NCBI GenBank assembly: GCA_036346405.1 | Contig: CM070558.1 | Span: 1,116,001 to 1,180,000, forward strand | DNA from: Phyllostachys edulis | Taxonomy: Eukaryota; Streptophyta; Magnoliopsida; Poales; Poaceae | Reading direction: 5' to 3' | DNA length: 64,000 nucleotides | Part shown: in pieces, positions 22,261-34,631 of the stretch | Numbering within the stretch: position 1 is the first letter of the stretch | Layout of the letters: the number at the start of each line of letters is the position of its first letter | Made by a program: the position numbers and the translations under genes | The notes under the pieces: generated by a model | The model's database searches: none | What the model saw: the letters and a program-made list of their open reading frames with translations, nothing else | Told to the model about the DNA's origin: nothing

Positions 22261-22390
22261 GAGAGACATGAGCGTTTATAGACATCAAAAGATCATGTCA
22301 GCTAAAAACTACCATCACAGTATTTTGAGTGAGATGTGAGCTTCTATAGACATCAAAAGACCATGTTAGGTAAAAACTAACGTAAATGGA
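22261..22390. repeat. 67-bp tandem duplication
   Basis: Two diverged copies of a block containing TATAGACATCAAAAGA.CATGT.AG and TAAAAACTA.C lie 67 bp apart (first TATAGAC at 22277, second at 22344). Non-coding. Confidence 0.8.
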
Positions 22391-23449
22391 GCCATATTTC
22401 TTTAAGAGTGTTCTTCAAGCAAAAGGTGTATATCATAACGGTGCCACCGACGGGGTAGATGTACTAAATATTTCCTGCAAAATAAGGAAGGCTTTAAATG
22501 TTGTAATGGTATGAATTTGATAGAGTAGCGTTAAGATAGAATGTAATGTTAAGACAATGTAATCTAACTTTTCTGGTTTTGGCTAGTCATTGGTAACTCT
22601 GCAAATTGTTTGGTTTGGAGTGAAATTATGTTTTCCATGGCTGTATGCTATTGAGATGTACAATCGGTTTAACATGTGCTGTTACCATTGACATTTATGA
22701 AACTGGCTTGCACTACGGGACATTTCTAAAGTGAAAATGTTTTTTTTCTGGGGTTTGCAGAGAGTTGTTTAATAACGACTAAGATGGAAATGCAATAAGT
22801 AAGATTCGTTAGTACACGAATGATTGTTCTAAATAAAGTTATCAGCATATAGGAGAAATTTTAGTAGAACGGAAAACCTGGCCTAATATAGAAATGTCTG
22901 AGTAGATTAGCATAATCTATGGAGTAATCTAACGTTTTGTCGCGTCGAGTATATTTGGGGAAATGAACAAATCGTAAGAACATTCGTAGGGTGGTCTGAA
23001 CAAAAAGAACTATGTTGGTAATCATTAGGAGTTAAAATGTTGATTACCTGTTGTATGTGCAATGAAAATGTAAGGGTTGCTCTTTTTTCAATTAGAGGTC
23101 ATATGTTGAGGCGTAAAGTGTACTCTGCATTTTTTTATTGTGAATTTGAGTATGCAAATGGTCCTTTTTCTAAAAAGGATTATTGTTTACATGGAAGCTG
23201 AAAACCATTATGTTGTTTTGTAAGAAATGTAATAAAATGAAATCAATTATAATGTGAAATGTTAATGTAACATGAAAGGATATAATTTGAGATGGATTGA
23301 ACTAACCTACTCTTTGCCGATGGCTTTGCCGGCATCATCCTTGAACAATTTTCTAGTTGTTTTGGAGATAGCTCGAGAGGTGGTACGTCTATAATCATAA
23401 AAAGGATGGTAAAGACAAATGTGCAATGGTTTGTACTGGTAAGTATGTA
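22391..23449 (-). other. Helitron 3' non-coding portion
   Basis: AT-rich sequence downstream (on the minus strand) of the RPA-like gene. No open frame or known repeat was seen. Confidence 0.5.
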
Positions 23450-26400
23450 TTATAAGAGAGATAGCTGCTTTTTTGGGGTTTGTTGAGGGGAAAAGTTACA
23501 AAGGGTGTATACCTCTTGGAAGTTAGCTGTTGAGGTATGTCTTCTTTTTCTGGTGGAGTTGATTCTTCGTCTGATAGTTCTTTCTCTTTTTATGATGAGG
23601 GAGTGAGCTTTATTAGCATAATGGCAAAGCCATGTCATTAGTAGTTGTCTAGGCAAAATATGTACAGAAAGTATGTTATTTACCTTTGGCTGTTCTGTTG
23701 ATGTTGTTTTCAAGGTAAATGGTTCTGCATAATGTGCTAGAGGAATGTTTCGAGTGTGGTTTTGTACTTTCAAAGGTTTGGTTGATTTCCTTGTCTTTGT
23801 GAGAAAGAGGCTGATGTCTAGTGTCATGATGTAAACGTAGGTGGATATCGCTGTCTTGAATCGCTGGTAACTGCAAGGTTCAGTGAAAAGTTAGGATTTG
23901 ATAGTTAAGGAATGGATAAATGAGGTGTGTGTACAATAAAGGTAATGACAATCGTTAAGAACTGAAAAGAACAAGGCAATATTTTAAGAAATTACAATAA
24001 ATAATACCTAAGTTGGGGAAACAATTGGAGTAATATTTTGTATTATGGTAGTAGTTTGGTCTTGGGTGATGGGAATGGTCAGTTCTGGCTGTTGTGTGGG
24101 GTACTGGTGGTGAAGGATTTGAGAGGATGAGAAGCTTCCTACTGTGATATCACTGCAATGGTGTGGTGGTATCAGTAGTGGAGGATTTCAGTGAATTCGA
24201 GTAACCTGAAACGAGATGTTTTCTCATTGGAATGATCCGTGAGATAGTGTGGATTTGAGAATATAGGTTCTTCCAAAGATAGAGGTTATTTCTGTAGGGA
24301 TAGATGGAAGTGATGTCTGTTTAGCTGAAAGAAGGTTCATGGCTGGTTGTCCCACCAATTGTTCTGCGACATCACCAAAGAAAATGAATTCAATGGTAGG
24401 CGTGTCTTCGGTTGTGTCATGAGCTGCGTCCTCGGTTGTGTCGCCGGTTGCTTCGATTGCTAGCTTATATCTAATAGGAAAAACAGACATTTTTACAAGT
24501 ATATTTCGCAGCAAAAAAATGAACTGTATACTGGTATGGATGCATAGGGTGTGTAATACCTGGGTTCCGCAGTTTTGTTAGGACAATTGGTGCATCTGTA
24601 GGTGTCCCCATGTGGTATTGATTTTTTTTTGCATGCTGTGCACGCCAGATACCACCATTTGTCATTTGGAGCTAAACCTTTGATTGTTGCATGACAAATG
24701 TATGTATGGTTCTGTGAGTTTGGTGGGGTAGGCAGCATTAGTGCATGGGCATAAAAAGATGCGTTATTGAACTTTTTATAGAAAACAATGAAGAGATTAT
24801 TACCATTATATCGAATGGTTTCATAAATGACATTTCTGCTATAGTTGTTTTGATTGGTTTATTTTGTTTTGAACCAGTTTGTTCTGTGGTCATCCATTGT
24901 ATTTTGTAAGGAGTTCCACCTAAACTGGAAAACAGGGTTATAGCAAAACATGAAAGTTCAGTCCATGATCTAGCAGTGTAAATGGGAGAATGTGTCTAGC
25001 AATAAACCTGTCTTGGAAAGCTCTAATGTCTTTGTTTGGAATATCTATGTATTGTTTGCAGGCATAGCTTGCGGATAGACTGAGTTTACCAACATGTAGA
25101 CAGCAGGAAAGATGGAATTTTACTGTTATTTTATGAGAACATTGGTTTTGTTAAATGATGGTTTAGGTTTGTGATGTATACCTTCATGAAGCTTGAATGT
25201 GCAACCCGCAAAGATAGCAACAACAGGATGTCCTTTGCTGGTATTGTATAGATGTTCAGCATTGAAATCGCGTGCAGTGTCTTGCCAAAGTGCTAAGGTG
25301 GCGTCATCCCTATATCAGCAGAGGAAAAGGGGGGTGGGGAGGTAATTACCAGTGTAAATATCTCATGGCTAACCTGTGTGAAAGGTAAGAATGTAATGAA
25401 AGGTTTTTTTTCCTTAGTTTTTTTTTGTTGTGTGTGCGCCATGCATGATCCAACAATCTATTAATTTTGTTGTTTTGTGATGGTCTACATGTGTGAGATG
25501 TTGTGGTTTGTATCTTTGGAAAAAGGCAAGTATTATAAATGGTGGGTAAACTAACCTTCCATCATTGAGTTTAATGTGTCTTCTTGCTTTAGGTTGTCCC
25601 TTTGAGTTTACCATTTGGACCTCTCCAATTGAAGTAATCACGTCAATGACATCTGTAGGTACAACAATCATGAAGGGCATATCAGAAAGATGCAAATCGA
25701 CATAAAACAATTCAAACTGAATAAAATCAATGTTGTTCAGTATGTTTATTGAGAAATGAATGTGACAGTGTTGCATCTATCAACCTGCAAGGCATGTTGT
25801 GTTGCATCTACCAACCTACAAGGCATGTTGTATCTTCTATTGTTGATAGAATTTGACGGAATGATCGTAGCTTGTACGCATACATTGGAAAATCCTGTGG
25901 AACAGGAAGAAGCTCTTTCACTTTGGTCCATCTTGTGAATCGTGCTTGCAGGTGGTGATTGACGACACGGTATTGCTACTTTGCTTCAATCACTTCGAAA
26001 TATTCTATGCAATAGACATGGTCCTCAACGACGGCATCTTTGAATCTACTGAGTTGTACTTTTGGTATTTGTGCTTCCATTGTATTATCCTATGAACGTA
26101 AAAGACTGTGATTTCGTAGACAACACTAAGCTAAGAACATACATTGTAGGATGGCATAACAAAACAGGAAGTTTCTAAGTAAGCGTTGTGTTGGACAATA
26201 GGTATATGGCATATGAGACAATGAAAGGTAAATATGGAAAGCAGGAGAACAACATCATGATATATCGTTTGTTACCATGTAGTTACTGTCTGGATGTAAA
26301 GACAGTAAGGGATAAAACTAAATGTTTGTCAAACAATAGCTATATCGTTAGTGGTTAGTGAGGCAATGTGCGTTATGAATACAAGTATTTCATGATAGAT

Positions 26401-27136
26401 AAGAGCCCAGGTGGATGCAACAATAATTATTTTAGGGTACATAAAAATATCCTAAGTGATATGGTTAGCAAGAAATCTATTGATTGTTCTGAATATTACC
26501 TAAGGTCATATTGAAGCAATAGTTAGTATCTTTATGTGTATTTTTCTGAATATTACCTAAGTCATAATCAGGAAAACAAGTTTTGGATTGTTGTATCTGT
26601 GTGTGTGGATTTGTAGCGAAAATTATGTTATGACATAAAGATTTCATATAGGTCTGCAAGGTTGAACGCCATTTTGTAAATGTAAATCAAATCATACCGA
26701 AACAAGTATTGCAAGGTTATTTTAGAGTTGGTGATACGTGGATAGCACATGTGTTTCAGATGTGTTACCTAATACATGTGAGGAAAAAAAGAATAATGTT
26801 AGCAGGTGATTAGATTTTATAGCTATTGCTTCTTCATTTCAGCATATCAGACAATGAAGGATAAATATGGAATAGTGTTAGCATCAACATATAGCTTATA
26901 AGTATAGTAAACAATGCGAGGCAATATTTGCAAACATGAAAATTCAGGAGGAAATATGAAAGGAGCACCTGTTCATCAAGCATGACGAAATCCTTTCTTA
27001 ACACATTAGAGCACACAATGCGTTCATGTGTTTCCCACATTCTTGTAGCTCTTATTCGAACATGCCAATGCTGTATTTGTTGGGAAACAGCACTTAGCAT
27101 AGAGTAGGCCATCTGTAATAACGTTTTATTTGTCAT
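23450..27136 (-). pseudogene. Helitron RPA1-like gene (three OB folds), broken
   Basis: Exons read on the minus strand. The first encodes QIQHWHVRIRATRMWETHER and VLRKDFVMLDEQ (about 27080-26969, donor CAG|GTGCTCC). Next come KDAVVEDHVYCIEYFEVIEA (about 26070-25990), HHLQARFTRWTKVKELLPVP (about 25950-25890), DVIDVITSIGEVQMVNSKGQ (about 25650-25580), and DDATLALWQDTARDFNAEHL with HPVVAIFAGCTFKLHE (25310-25180). The C-terminal zinc-finger OB fold has CHATIKGLAPNDKWWYLACTACKKK and CTNC (24700-24580), then DVAEQLVGQPA (about 24370). A basic tail lies near 23560. A TAG interrupts EAK*QYRVV near 25985. Family members bind single-stranded DNA, probably during rolling-circle transposition. Confidence 0.87.
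25771..25834. repeat. 32-bp tandem duplication inside RPA intron
   Basis: GTTGCATCTATCAACCTGCAAGG and its near copy GTTGCATCTACCAACCTACAAGG follow each other at a spacing of about 32 bp. They lie between two RPA-like exons, so they are intronic. Confidence 0.8.
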
Positions 27137-27916
27137 TAAGCTATATATGTATTGAACTGTGTAGTAAATGGAAAGTATTGAAATGAATATAGAGAAAATT
27201 CAGCACATATGTATGGATTTACGTAAAGAAAGCCGTAAAAAATTGATGCATGTATTAGCTTGCTTGCCCCCAAAATGTATACGGACAATAAACTGTGGCG
27301 AAACAGAAGAGTATATATAGGACTGGAATGTCAAACCAGGATGCAAATCGTTTTTTATCTCAAAAATTTTTTTGGTAAAGAACAACCGGTTGTGCTAATG
27401 TATTGAGAAATAACGTTTTGGTTACTATGTATGGACATGCTGAAAAAGGAACTAAAATATTGTGGGGCAATGTGACTAATCAGCTAGTGGCTGCATCATA
27501 GTTGACTGAACATTGTGTATTTATCGTTAGTGAAACCAGAAAACTGTATGTGTTTTACAGTTATGTGTTATATTATAAATAGAAGAAGGGAAAATCTTCT
27601 ATGTTTTGTATAAGTATGAATCTTATTGTAGATGAAATAAAATACAATGTATTGTTATTCTTAAAGGCATTATAATAGATATTGTTAGTACCAAGAAGAA
27701 AGTGCGAAATGCAGATGTTAGGAAACTGATTAGAGATCAATGTTTGGGGAACATACTGTTGGTAAACAACTGGAACATGCAAACAATGGAGAAAATGCAG
27801 TGTAATGTGCAGTTTGGTGATAACAATAGTCTAGGGTAATATGTTGGAGGTGGTAAAAGTTGTTGCATCTAATAAAATGTATGTTGATTCATACCTAGAG
27901 TTCTTGTATGACTTCC
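27137..27916. other. Spacer between RPA-like and helicase genes of the Helitron
   Basis: AT-rich sequence without convincing coding stretches. The gene pair reads in the same direction, so this is the 3' flank of the helicase and the 5' flank of the RPA-like gene. Confidence 0.5.
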
Positions 27917-30900
27917 TTATAAACTATGTTTTTTGGTAGATGACCCACATGTACCATCCTCATTTTCAATCAATATGGATAGGCCATCTGGTGTTGTAAC
28001 GCGTGAAACAGCGACATAAAGCTGGCCATGCGAGAAAACAGGATTTCTAAGGTATATTCCTACCCTCGTTAGTGTTTGGCCTTGGCTTTTGTTGATCGTC
28101 ATAGCATAGCAAACGCGAACGGGGAATTGTCGTCTTTGCAAAACAAATGGCCATTTGGATTTTGCTGTGTTCAAAGAGATTCGAGGAATGCAGATAGATT
28201 GACCAACGGCTATGCCCATCATAATGGTTCCTTCAAGTAAACGATTGCCTAAACGAGTGATAACCATTCTTGTTCCATTACATAGACCCATACTTTGATT
28301 TAGATTTCTAAGAAGCATGATGGGAACACCGACCTTTAGCAAGTGGCGATGTCGAGGAAAGTTAGGGATGTTTATTGAGTTTAAGAACTCTAGAGGATAT
28401 AAAAGTTCTATATCGTCAGTTCGATCTGTAGAGTTAGTATCATAACTTAAGTATTCCTTGGGATCGCCTATCACTTTATCAAGAATAAAATCGTTAATAT
28501 CGTCAACGACTATATTCGTGGGACATACGATTGCTCTTTCAGCTAAGTATGCTATGTTGTTATAATTGTTATGAAATGATTCATACACGGTGTCTACCAT
28601 TGTTTCTATCTTATCTCTTTTGGTTCTCAACAAAAAATTGTCCGGTATGTCTATCCACACATCGTGTGGATCATTTGCTTTCGTATGTGTTGGAACGGTA
28701 CCATTCCCAATCGCAAGAATCCATTCAACAAAAGCACTAAGCCTGTTTCGCTCAGTGTCCGATAATGACGGATTTGATAGTCTCATGTTGGTTCTAAGAG
28801 ATAGTAGTCTTATATATCGCCATATAGGGCTTTTTTGTGAGAGAGGACAAAATAATATCATTTTGGCATCCACCGTCGATAATAGGTAGAACTTGACGAA
28901 AGTCTCCACCCAGAACTATAGGCATACCTCCAAATGGTAACATAGCCATCGCGGGTTCGACGTCTGAAAGTAGGTCCCGAAGAGTTCTATCCAGTGCCTC
29001 AAAGGATCTACGATGGCTCATGGGCGCCTCGTCCCATAATATAAGCGATGTTTTTTTTATAAGATCACCCAGCATTGTTCCTCTATGGATACCGCAAAAG
29101 GATCTTTCATTAATGTCGAGAGGAATACGAAAAAGGGAATGCGCAGTACGGCCTCCAGGAATTAGTAACGCAGCAACACCCGAAGAGGCAACGACCAATA
29201 CGATTTTGCCTTCGAACCTGAGCTTTGTTATTATAACATTCCAAAGAAATGTTTTGCCCGTACCACCATGGCTTGACACGAATAATACGATTGGCTTTTT
29301 GGTATGGACACTGTGAATGACTTCATCGTACATAACCATTTGGTCTTGATTCAAGCTGTCATGAAGACGCTCCCATTGAGACATGCTGATATTTGAAGCA
29401 TAAGACATCTCATTTGTGATAAGTCTATTTAGAGTATTCTCTGGAACTCCAACAGTAGCAGTCATCAGGTTAAATGATGACAACGATGATCTGTTAGCTG
29501 AGAACAGAGTTTGGAGTTCCAAGATTAATTGTGATTGCATATAGCTATTTGGTATAACATATGTATGGTTATGTAACGCTCTTCGTATTCGTTGGACTAT
29601 ATCGTCTACAAAATATATCCAATACCTTTCGAATAGCAAAGGTGGGTTCGCAACATCACAGAAGAGCAATACTATCATGAATAAATTTCGTAATTGGAAT
29701 GATGTGGATGACTGGATATCCTCATCGAATAGAGCAAACCATTCGTTGTCATCTTTGAGGAGACCACGCGCTTGGCATGCCTCTCGGAACATGTTATACA
29801 AAATGTTGTTATAACGTCTTAAATCTTCATAGTTTTGTGCGCCACGGACAATCATCAGGAGCATTCTCATATAAAAGAGTTCCCCCGTATTTGGATGGAC
29901 ATAATATACTCTACCAAGCTTTGTTCCTCGCTTTCACTTTTTCCATAACCTAGCAGCACCGTCCCAAATTTATTTGCTTGGAAATTCGCAATACGTGAGA
30001 TTTCTAGCAGCTGAATCTGTTTGGTTTGCCACAAACCATTCAGTGAGTGTTGTTTTCATCTGTAAGTCGTCCTGAACAAGTTCATGTAAAGATGTTTCTT
30101 CATGGTACACCATTCTATTCATACCAGGCAAATGTACCTGAAGGCGTTCAACTGATGGGGTTCACTCATGTATGTCAAAGGCAAGCAAACACCAGAACGC
30201 TTCACAAGATGATAGATATCTACAATTGATGTAGTCCTGTATTTCATCAATGGTTTGGTTGGAGGATGTCTGTGAATTAGAATCTATTGTGTTGGCCGGC
30301 ATAATGAAAGCACGTGCTCGATCATGACCTTTTGTAACATACTTGAAAAGGTACTTTATCAAATTGGTTTTTTTACACCATTCTACATTGATATGTGCTT
30401 GGTATTTCTTAAGTAAGTCGAGATTATGGGGTACAATCCATCTGTTATTAAGCCTAGCATTGTTCTTGATCACAAAACGACCATCATCTCGGCGTCTATA
30501 TATGGGGAAACCAGATTCGTCAATGATGGTTTCATCACGGAATGATTTAGGATATTTCTTGGAACAGGCGTTATCTTTCATGCAAGGGCATCGTTTGTTA
30601 AGATCACCACAAGGGACATGGACCATGAACTCTTCAACCAAAGCATATCCAAGTGGATCGACGGAAACATCTGGCAATTCGGTCGACACCAAACCGTCAA
30701 TGAATGTAGCCGAAGGTTCAGGATGACCTGCTAGCCACACAAGGATGCGCACATGTGGTAGGCCTCTCTTCTGAAACTCAGTGGTGTACATAGCTACGAC
30801 AAAATGGAAAACAAATGATAGGATAGTTCAATAGAAGCATAGGAACAGTAGCATGAATAAAAGATGAAAGGACATACGTGTACCAGCGTTAATAGGACCA

Positions 30901-32480
30901 AAAACAGTGCCGGTTTTAATACCACCGAATAAATCATTGAGTTTCATCTTGAACACGCAGCATTCTATATCAGATCTATCATTTGGTCGTTGTCCAGGCT
31001 CTGGTTTGAGTGCATCAGCAATTTCGGGCCATTTAGGATTACACGTGAAGGTCACGAATAAATCAGGTGGACCATATACACGGCAGATAGCCATAGCATC
31101 ATGGAAATTCATGTTCATATAGCGGCGTGACCCAGTAAAGCTGGCAGGTAGTGTCCTCTTGATGCCAACGTTTCGACCATTTGTGCATCCACGACCAAGA
31201 TCGTCAGAAATACCTTGATAAGTATCCGTTATGAGTTGGTCCTGGTGCTCGGCGATGAATGTCAATCGTGAGCATTCAACACAAGAATAGGCGTTAACTA
31301 TGGCTTGGTCAGATAAACGACCATGACAAATGTATGGATTGGGTTGACCCTTCCTGTAATGACACCAGTAGCAATAGTATTCGAGCATGCTAGCGTTTTC
31401 TCTGGCGGAAGGTTGCATACCCTCGAGTTCGACCAATTTTAGACCAACATAGAAGCCTTTGTCACCGTAAGGGAACAAAAGTGGGTATTGCAATGACATC
31501 AAAGCAGGATGTAAAGGAGAGATCTGTCAAACTTGTAAGCTTCTGTGTTAAGATCGTTAACTATCAATGTGGCTAGTTCCGGTGCAGTGGGAGGTATGTA
31601 TTGGTCACCTGTAATTGATCCAAAACCTAAAATTCGAATTGATATGTTGTTGTCTCTAGATGAAAAGATTCTTTGTCTAGCAGCTCTGAACTTCTTAACA
31701 AGTGGATTACAACCATCAAGCATTCTTATCAAGGCAGCTACAATGGATGGATCTGGGGAAGCACCTTGATCGGAGCTAGCATCGAATATGTTTAGATGGT
31801 TTTGAAGTTCATTTTTAGTGTCGTACACGTAGAGCTGCGCAAACTTTGGTGTTTCGCCTACAGATGATAACATGGAACCAATACGATGATGTACCACACC
31901 ATTTATCCTAAACACGTAAGGGCCATGTCCAATATTTATGGATTTATCAACCTCTACACCAAGAGAGGTAAAAGCGAAAAGGGAATTATACGATCTTATA
32001 AGTCGCACAAATGAGTTTGATCCAGCGGCACCATCAAAACGAATTAAATCATTCAATGGCTGAGGCCACGGTTTAAATAGAGGCAAAACAAGTTTGCCTC
32101 CTCGACAACAGGCATTGTAGGCAACTCGTCATTGGGTGAATGTGTTTTGTTGCCTAACCCTTTCTCCATACCAGAAGACAGCACCACAATATACACAGGA
32201 ATAGTCCGGTCCACCATAGTAGGATCGACCAGAAAAGGAAGCTGCCAAAATAGTGACGAACAAAATTAGAGCACGCAAGCCACTTCATTTGTGGCAGAGC
32301 GAATTAGCAGGGACCGGGAAAAAACCTTTGAGAATGTCAACGTATTCTTTGTTAAGCCGAGGAACACCGTCTGTCAGAGGCATAGGGGACAGAAAGGCTA
32401 GTAAAAGGATGGGAAAAACGAAGAAGACATCAAAGTTAGAACGGTAAAAGTAAATATAGAAATATTTCCCCATGGGAATC
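27917..32480 (-). pseudogene. Helitron Rep/helicase (RepHel), broken
   Basis: Minus-strand gene. The N-terminal zinc-like block is YYGGPDYSCVYCGAVFWYGE (about 32225-32165) with YNACCRGGK. The Helitron_like_N domain follows (LQYPLLFPYGDKGF at about 31490; LFVTFTCNPKWPEI at about 31050). A clean GT-AG intron at 30883-30794 joins FGPINA to AMYTTEFQKRGLPH. The Rep motifs are GLPHVRIL (expected H-x-H) and KYLFKYVTKG. The PIF1-type helicase has GGTGKTFLW (about 29270), ILWDEAPM (about 29040), GGDFRQVLPII, INKSQGQTL (about 28090) and GQLYVAVSRV (about 28000). Damage includes a deletion/frameshift near 31517, stops near 30160, 29972 and 29940, and a one-base shift in the T6 tract 28831-28836. Intact relatives are about 1,400 residues and initiate rolling-circle transposition. 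Confidence 0.93.
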
Positions 32481-33640
32481 GTATAGCAAGAACGAAAGTT
32501 TTTTTAATAAGAAAAGTGCACCTGTGCGGTGAAAACGGCATATACGTCTAGCAAAGAGCCTGTTAGAACGATTTATCGATGCCTCCTTGCGCGAAATATG
32601 AGGTCGCAGAGTGGACGCTGGCAGGTGTAAAATAACACCAGAAATACACATTGTACGTACATACGCTAATGATGTATCGAGAATAAAGGAAAGGTTAAAA
32701 CGAACACAACACCGTCGACCAACCTTGGTAGGGTCGTGAGGAAGAAGGCAATGACAGAGACGACAATAGAACCGGCAATGCTGCTGAAGCAACGGAAAAG
32801 ATGTGGATTTTTTTTTTGAACAAAAAATTCCCAAAGATGCGGGAACTCTAGATAACAACAAACTACGACAAGGACCAGCAGACGTGATTCTCACCTTGAT
32901 CATACAAGGAACCAGCAAAGATAGAATGGGGTCTACGGCGTTTTCTGGAGATAAGAGACGTCGATTCCATGAACGCAGATCAGCAACACATGTTGACAAT
33001 TGTTTGTTTGTGTCACGTAGGCCAGGACCAAACCCACAGGGCTGTAAACGGCTAAAGAACTGAAACAGACTAGGTGTAAAAGGTAAGAAGCAGCATGGTA
33101 TAGCGTTTCGAGAATTAAGCACACAAAATAAATATATGGACCCAATAGGGCTGACGTTGCAGCAGGAAACGTGCACGAAAGCGAGATTAAGAAAAGAAGA
33201 AAGGATAAATAACGACCGGCGAACGCCGACGAAACAAACGATTAAAACACGCGTAGAACAAACCGCAGGCGCCATAAGCGCTGCGTAAATCTCGCATGCA
33301 TCTAAACGTGCTTATGAACAAAACGTCTAATAGAAACGTGGAATAGGGGTGCTTTCTGTACATACAACAAAAACAGCAGACATCAACATGGACGTTGTGT
33401 CGAACCTTATGAGAGGAATTAATAGTAACGTACGTAGCAACGATTCGAGGCGCTTGACGCGACCGGAATCTGACCGTAAAGCGCTCTTGCTTCCACCAAA
33501 ATCCGAGCAGAAACCTACGTAATAAAGAACCACAACAAAGACATGGTATAGAACCTAAAGAGACTGTAACGGTACGTTTTGCACGTCCGTCCAATGAAAA
33601 AGAGACTGCAACGGCACGTTGATGCGGTAAAAGAGGGCAG
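32481..33640 (-). other. Probable Helitron 5' leader
   Basis: Lies upstream of the Rep gene on the minus strand. A 279-codon open frame (33275-32436, minus) is not similar to anything I know and has cysteine/leucine/serine composition typical of chance frames. A block AGAGACTG.AACGG.ACGTT occurs twice (about 33557 and 33601). The exact TC terminus could not be found. Confidence 0.4.
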
Positions 33641-33812
33641 ACACGAAGCAAGATGCTAACGACACAGTCGCGTTAGTTGTGACTTGAGTATAAGTGGAGA
33701 GCAGTGACGGACCGATGGAAAAATCACCGCTACACTTATTTGTGATAAAAATAGGTCTTTTGTGTCGAAAATTTTCACCACGAAGACCGATTCCCCCCCC
33801 CCTGCGTAGCAG

Positions 33813-34040
33813 AGCACCTTTGTGCCTAGGCAACCAAATCAATACCCATTGATGTTCTTTGAGATTTGCGACGTTTGAAGTGGGTATTTTTACAAACCCA
33901 CAAAAAATGTATTTGAGATATTAAACTGCAAAAAAAATAATTAAATTCATCTTCAGTTTAATTAGTTTGAGTTAGTTTCATGGTATATAATCACAATAGT
34001 CACGTTAAATTTGAAAATAGTTCAAATTAGTTTGAACTGA
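33813..34040 (-). repeat. Dispersed repeat copy 2 (inverted arm)
   Basis: Begins AGCACCTTTGTGCCTAGGCA and runs to CAAATTAGTTTGAACTGA. It is the reverse complement of 34632-34862, giving a near-perfect inverted repeat with a loop of roughly 590 bp. Confidence 0.85.
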
Positions 34041-34374
34041 TAGACACGAAGCAAGATGCTAACGACACAGTCGCGTTAGTTGTGACTTGAGTATAAGTGG
34101 AGAGCAGTGACGGACCGATGGAAAAATCACCGCTACACTTATTTGTGATAAAAATGGGTCTTTTGTGTCGAAAATTTTCACCACGAAGACCCATTTTTCC
34201 CCCCCTGCACCGACGAGAATAAAGGTGAAAATTTGAAAGGGATTGTTCCAAGCGTACAGACTGCAAAGGCTAGCTATATGCATTGTGGATGGAATATATA
34301 TGCACGCTGCAACTAGCGTCTGCAATACGGGCAAGAAAAGGAGGAAGAAGAAAGTGAAAAGGGCGATTTGGCAA

Positions 34375-34564
34375 TCAGTTCAAACTAATTTGAACTATTT
34401 TCAAATTTAATGCGACTATTGTGATTATATATCATGGAACTAATTAACTCAAACTAATTAAACTGAAGATGAATTTAATTATTTTTTTGCAGTTTAATAT
34501 CTCAAATACATTTTTTGTGGGTTTGTAAAAATACCCACTTCAAACGTCGCAAATCTCAAAGAAC
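34375..34564 (+). repeat. Dispersed repeat copy 3 (truncated)
   Basis: Same sequence as copy 4 but ends at CTCAAAGAACA, where the 259-bp tandem unit starts again; it lacks the GGTATTGATTTGG tail. Confidence 0.85.
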
Positions 34565-34631
34565 ACTGCAACTAGCGTCTGCAATACGGGCAAGAAAAGG
34601 AGGAAGAAGAAAGTGAAAAGGGCGATTTGGC

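Larger units (their letters stand above)
22085..33640 (-). mobile_element. Large Helitron with Rep/helicase and RPA-like genes (decayed)
   Basis: On the minus strand the order is Rep/helicase gene, then RPA-like gene, then non-coding 3' part, the standard layout of autonomous plant Helitrons. The ends are not proven. The right limit is placed where DUF594-derived sequence begins (33641). The left limit is placed near a CCTAATC-TT-GATTAGG hairpin at 22086-22101, because Helitrons carry a hairpin near their 3' end, but the CTRR terminus beside it is not convincing. Both genes carry stops and frameshifts, so the element is dead. Confidence 0.8.

Noticed and set aside
32436..33275. 279-codon minus-strand frame upstream of Helitron Rep
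   Set aside because: No recognisable domain, Cys/Leu/Ser-rich composition typical of chance, and separated from the Rep start by stops. Kept only as leader sequence.
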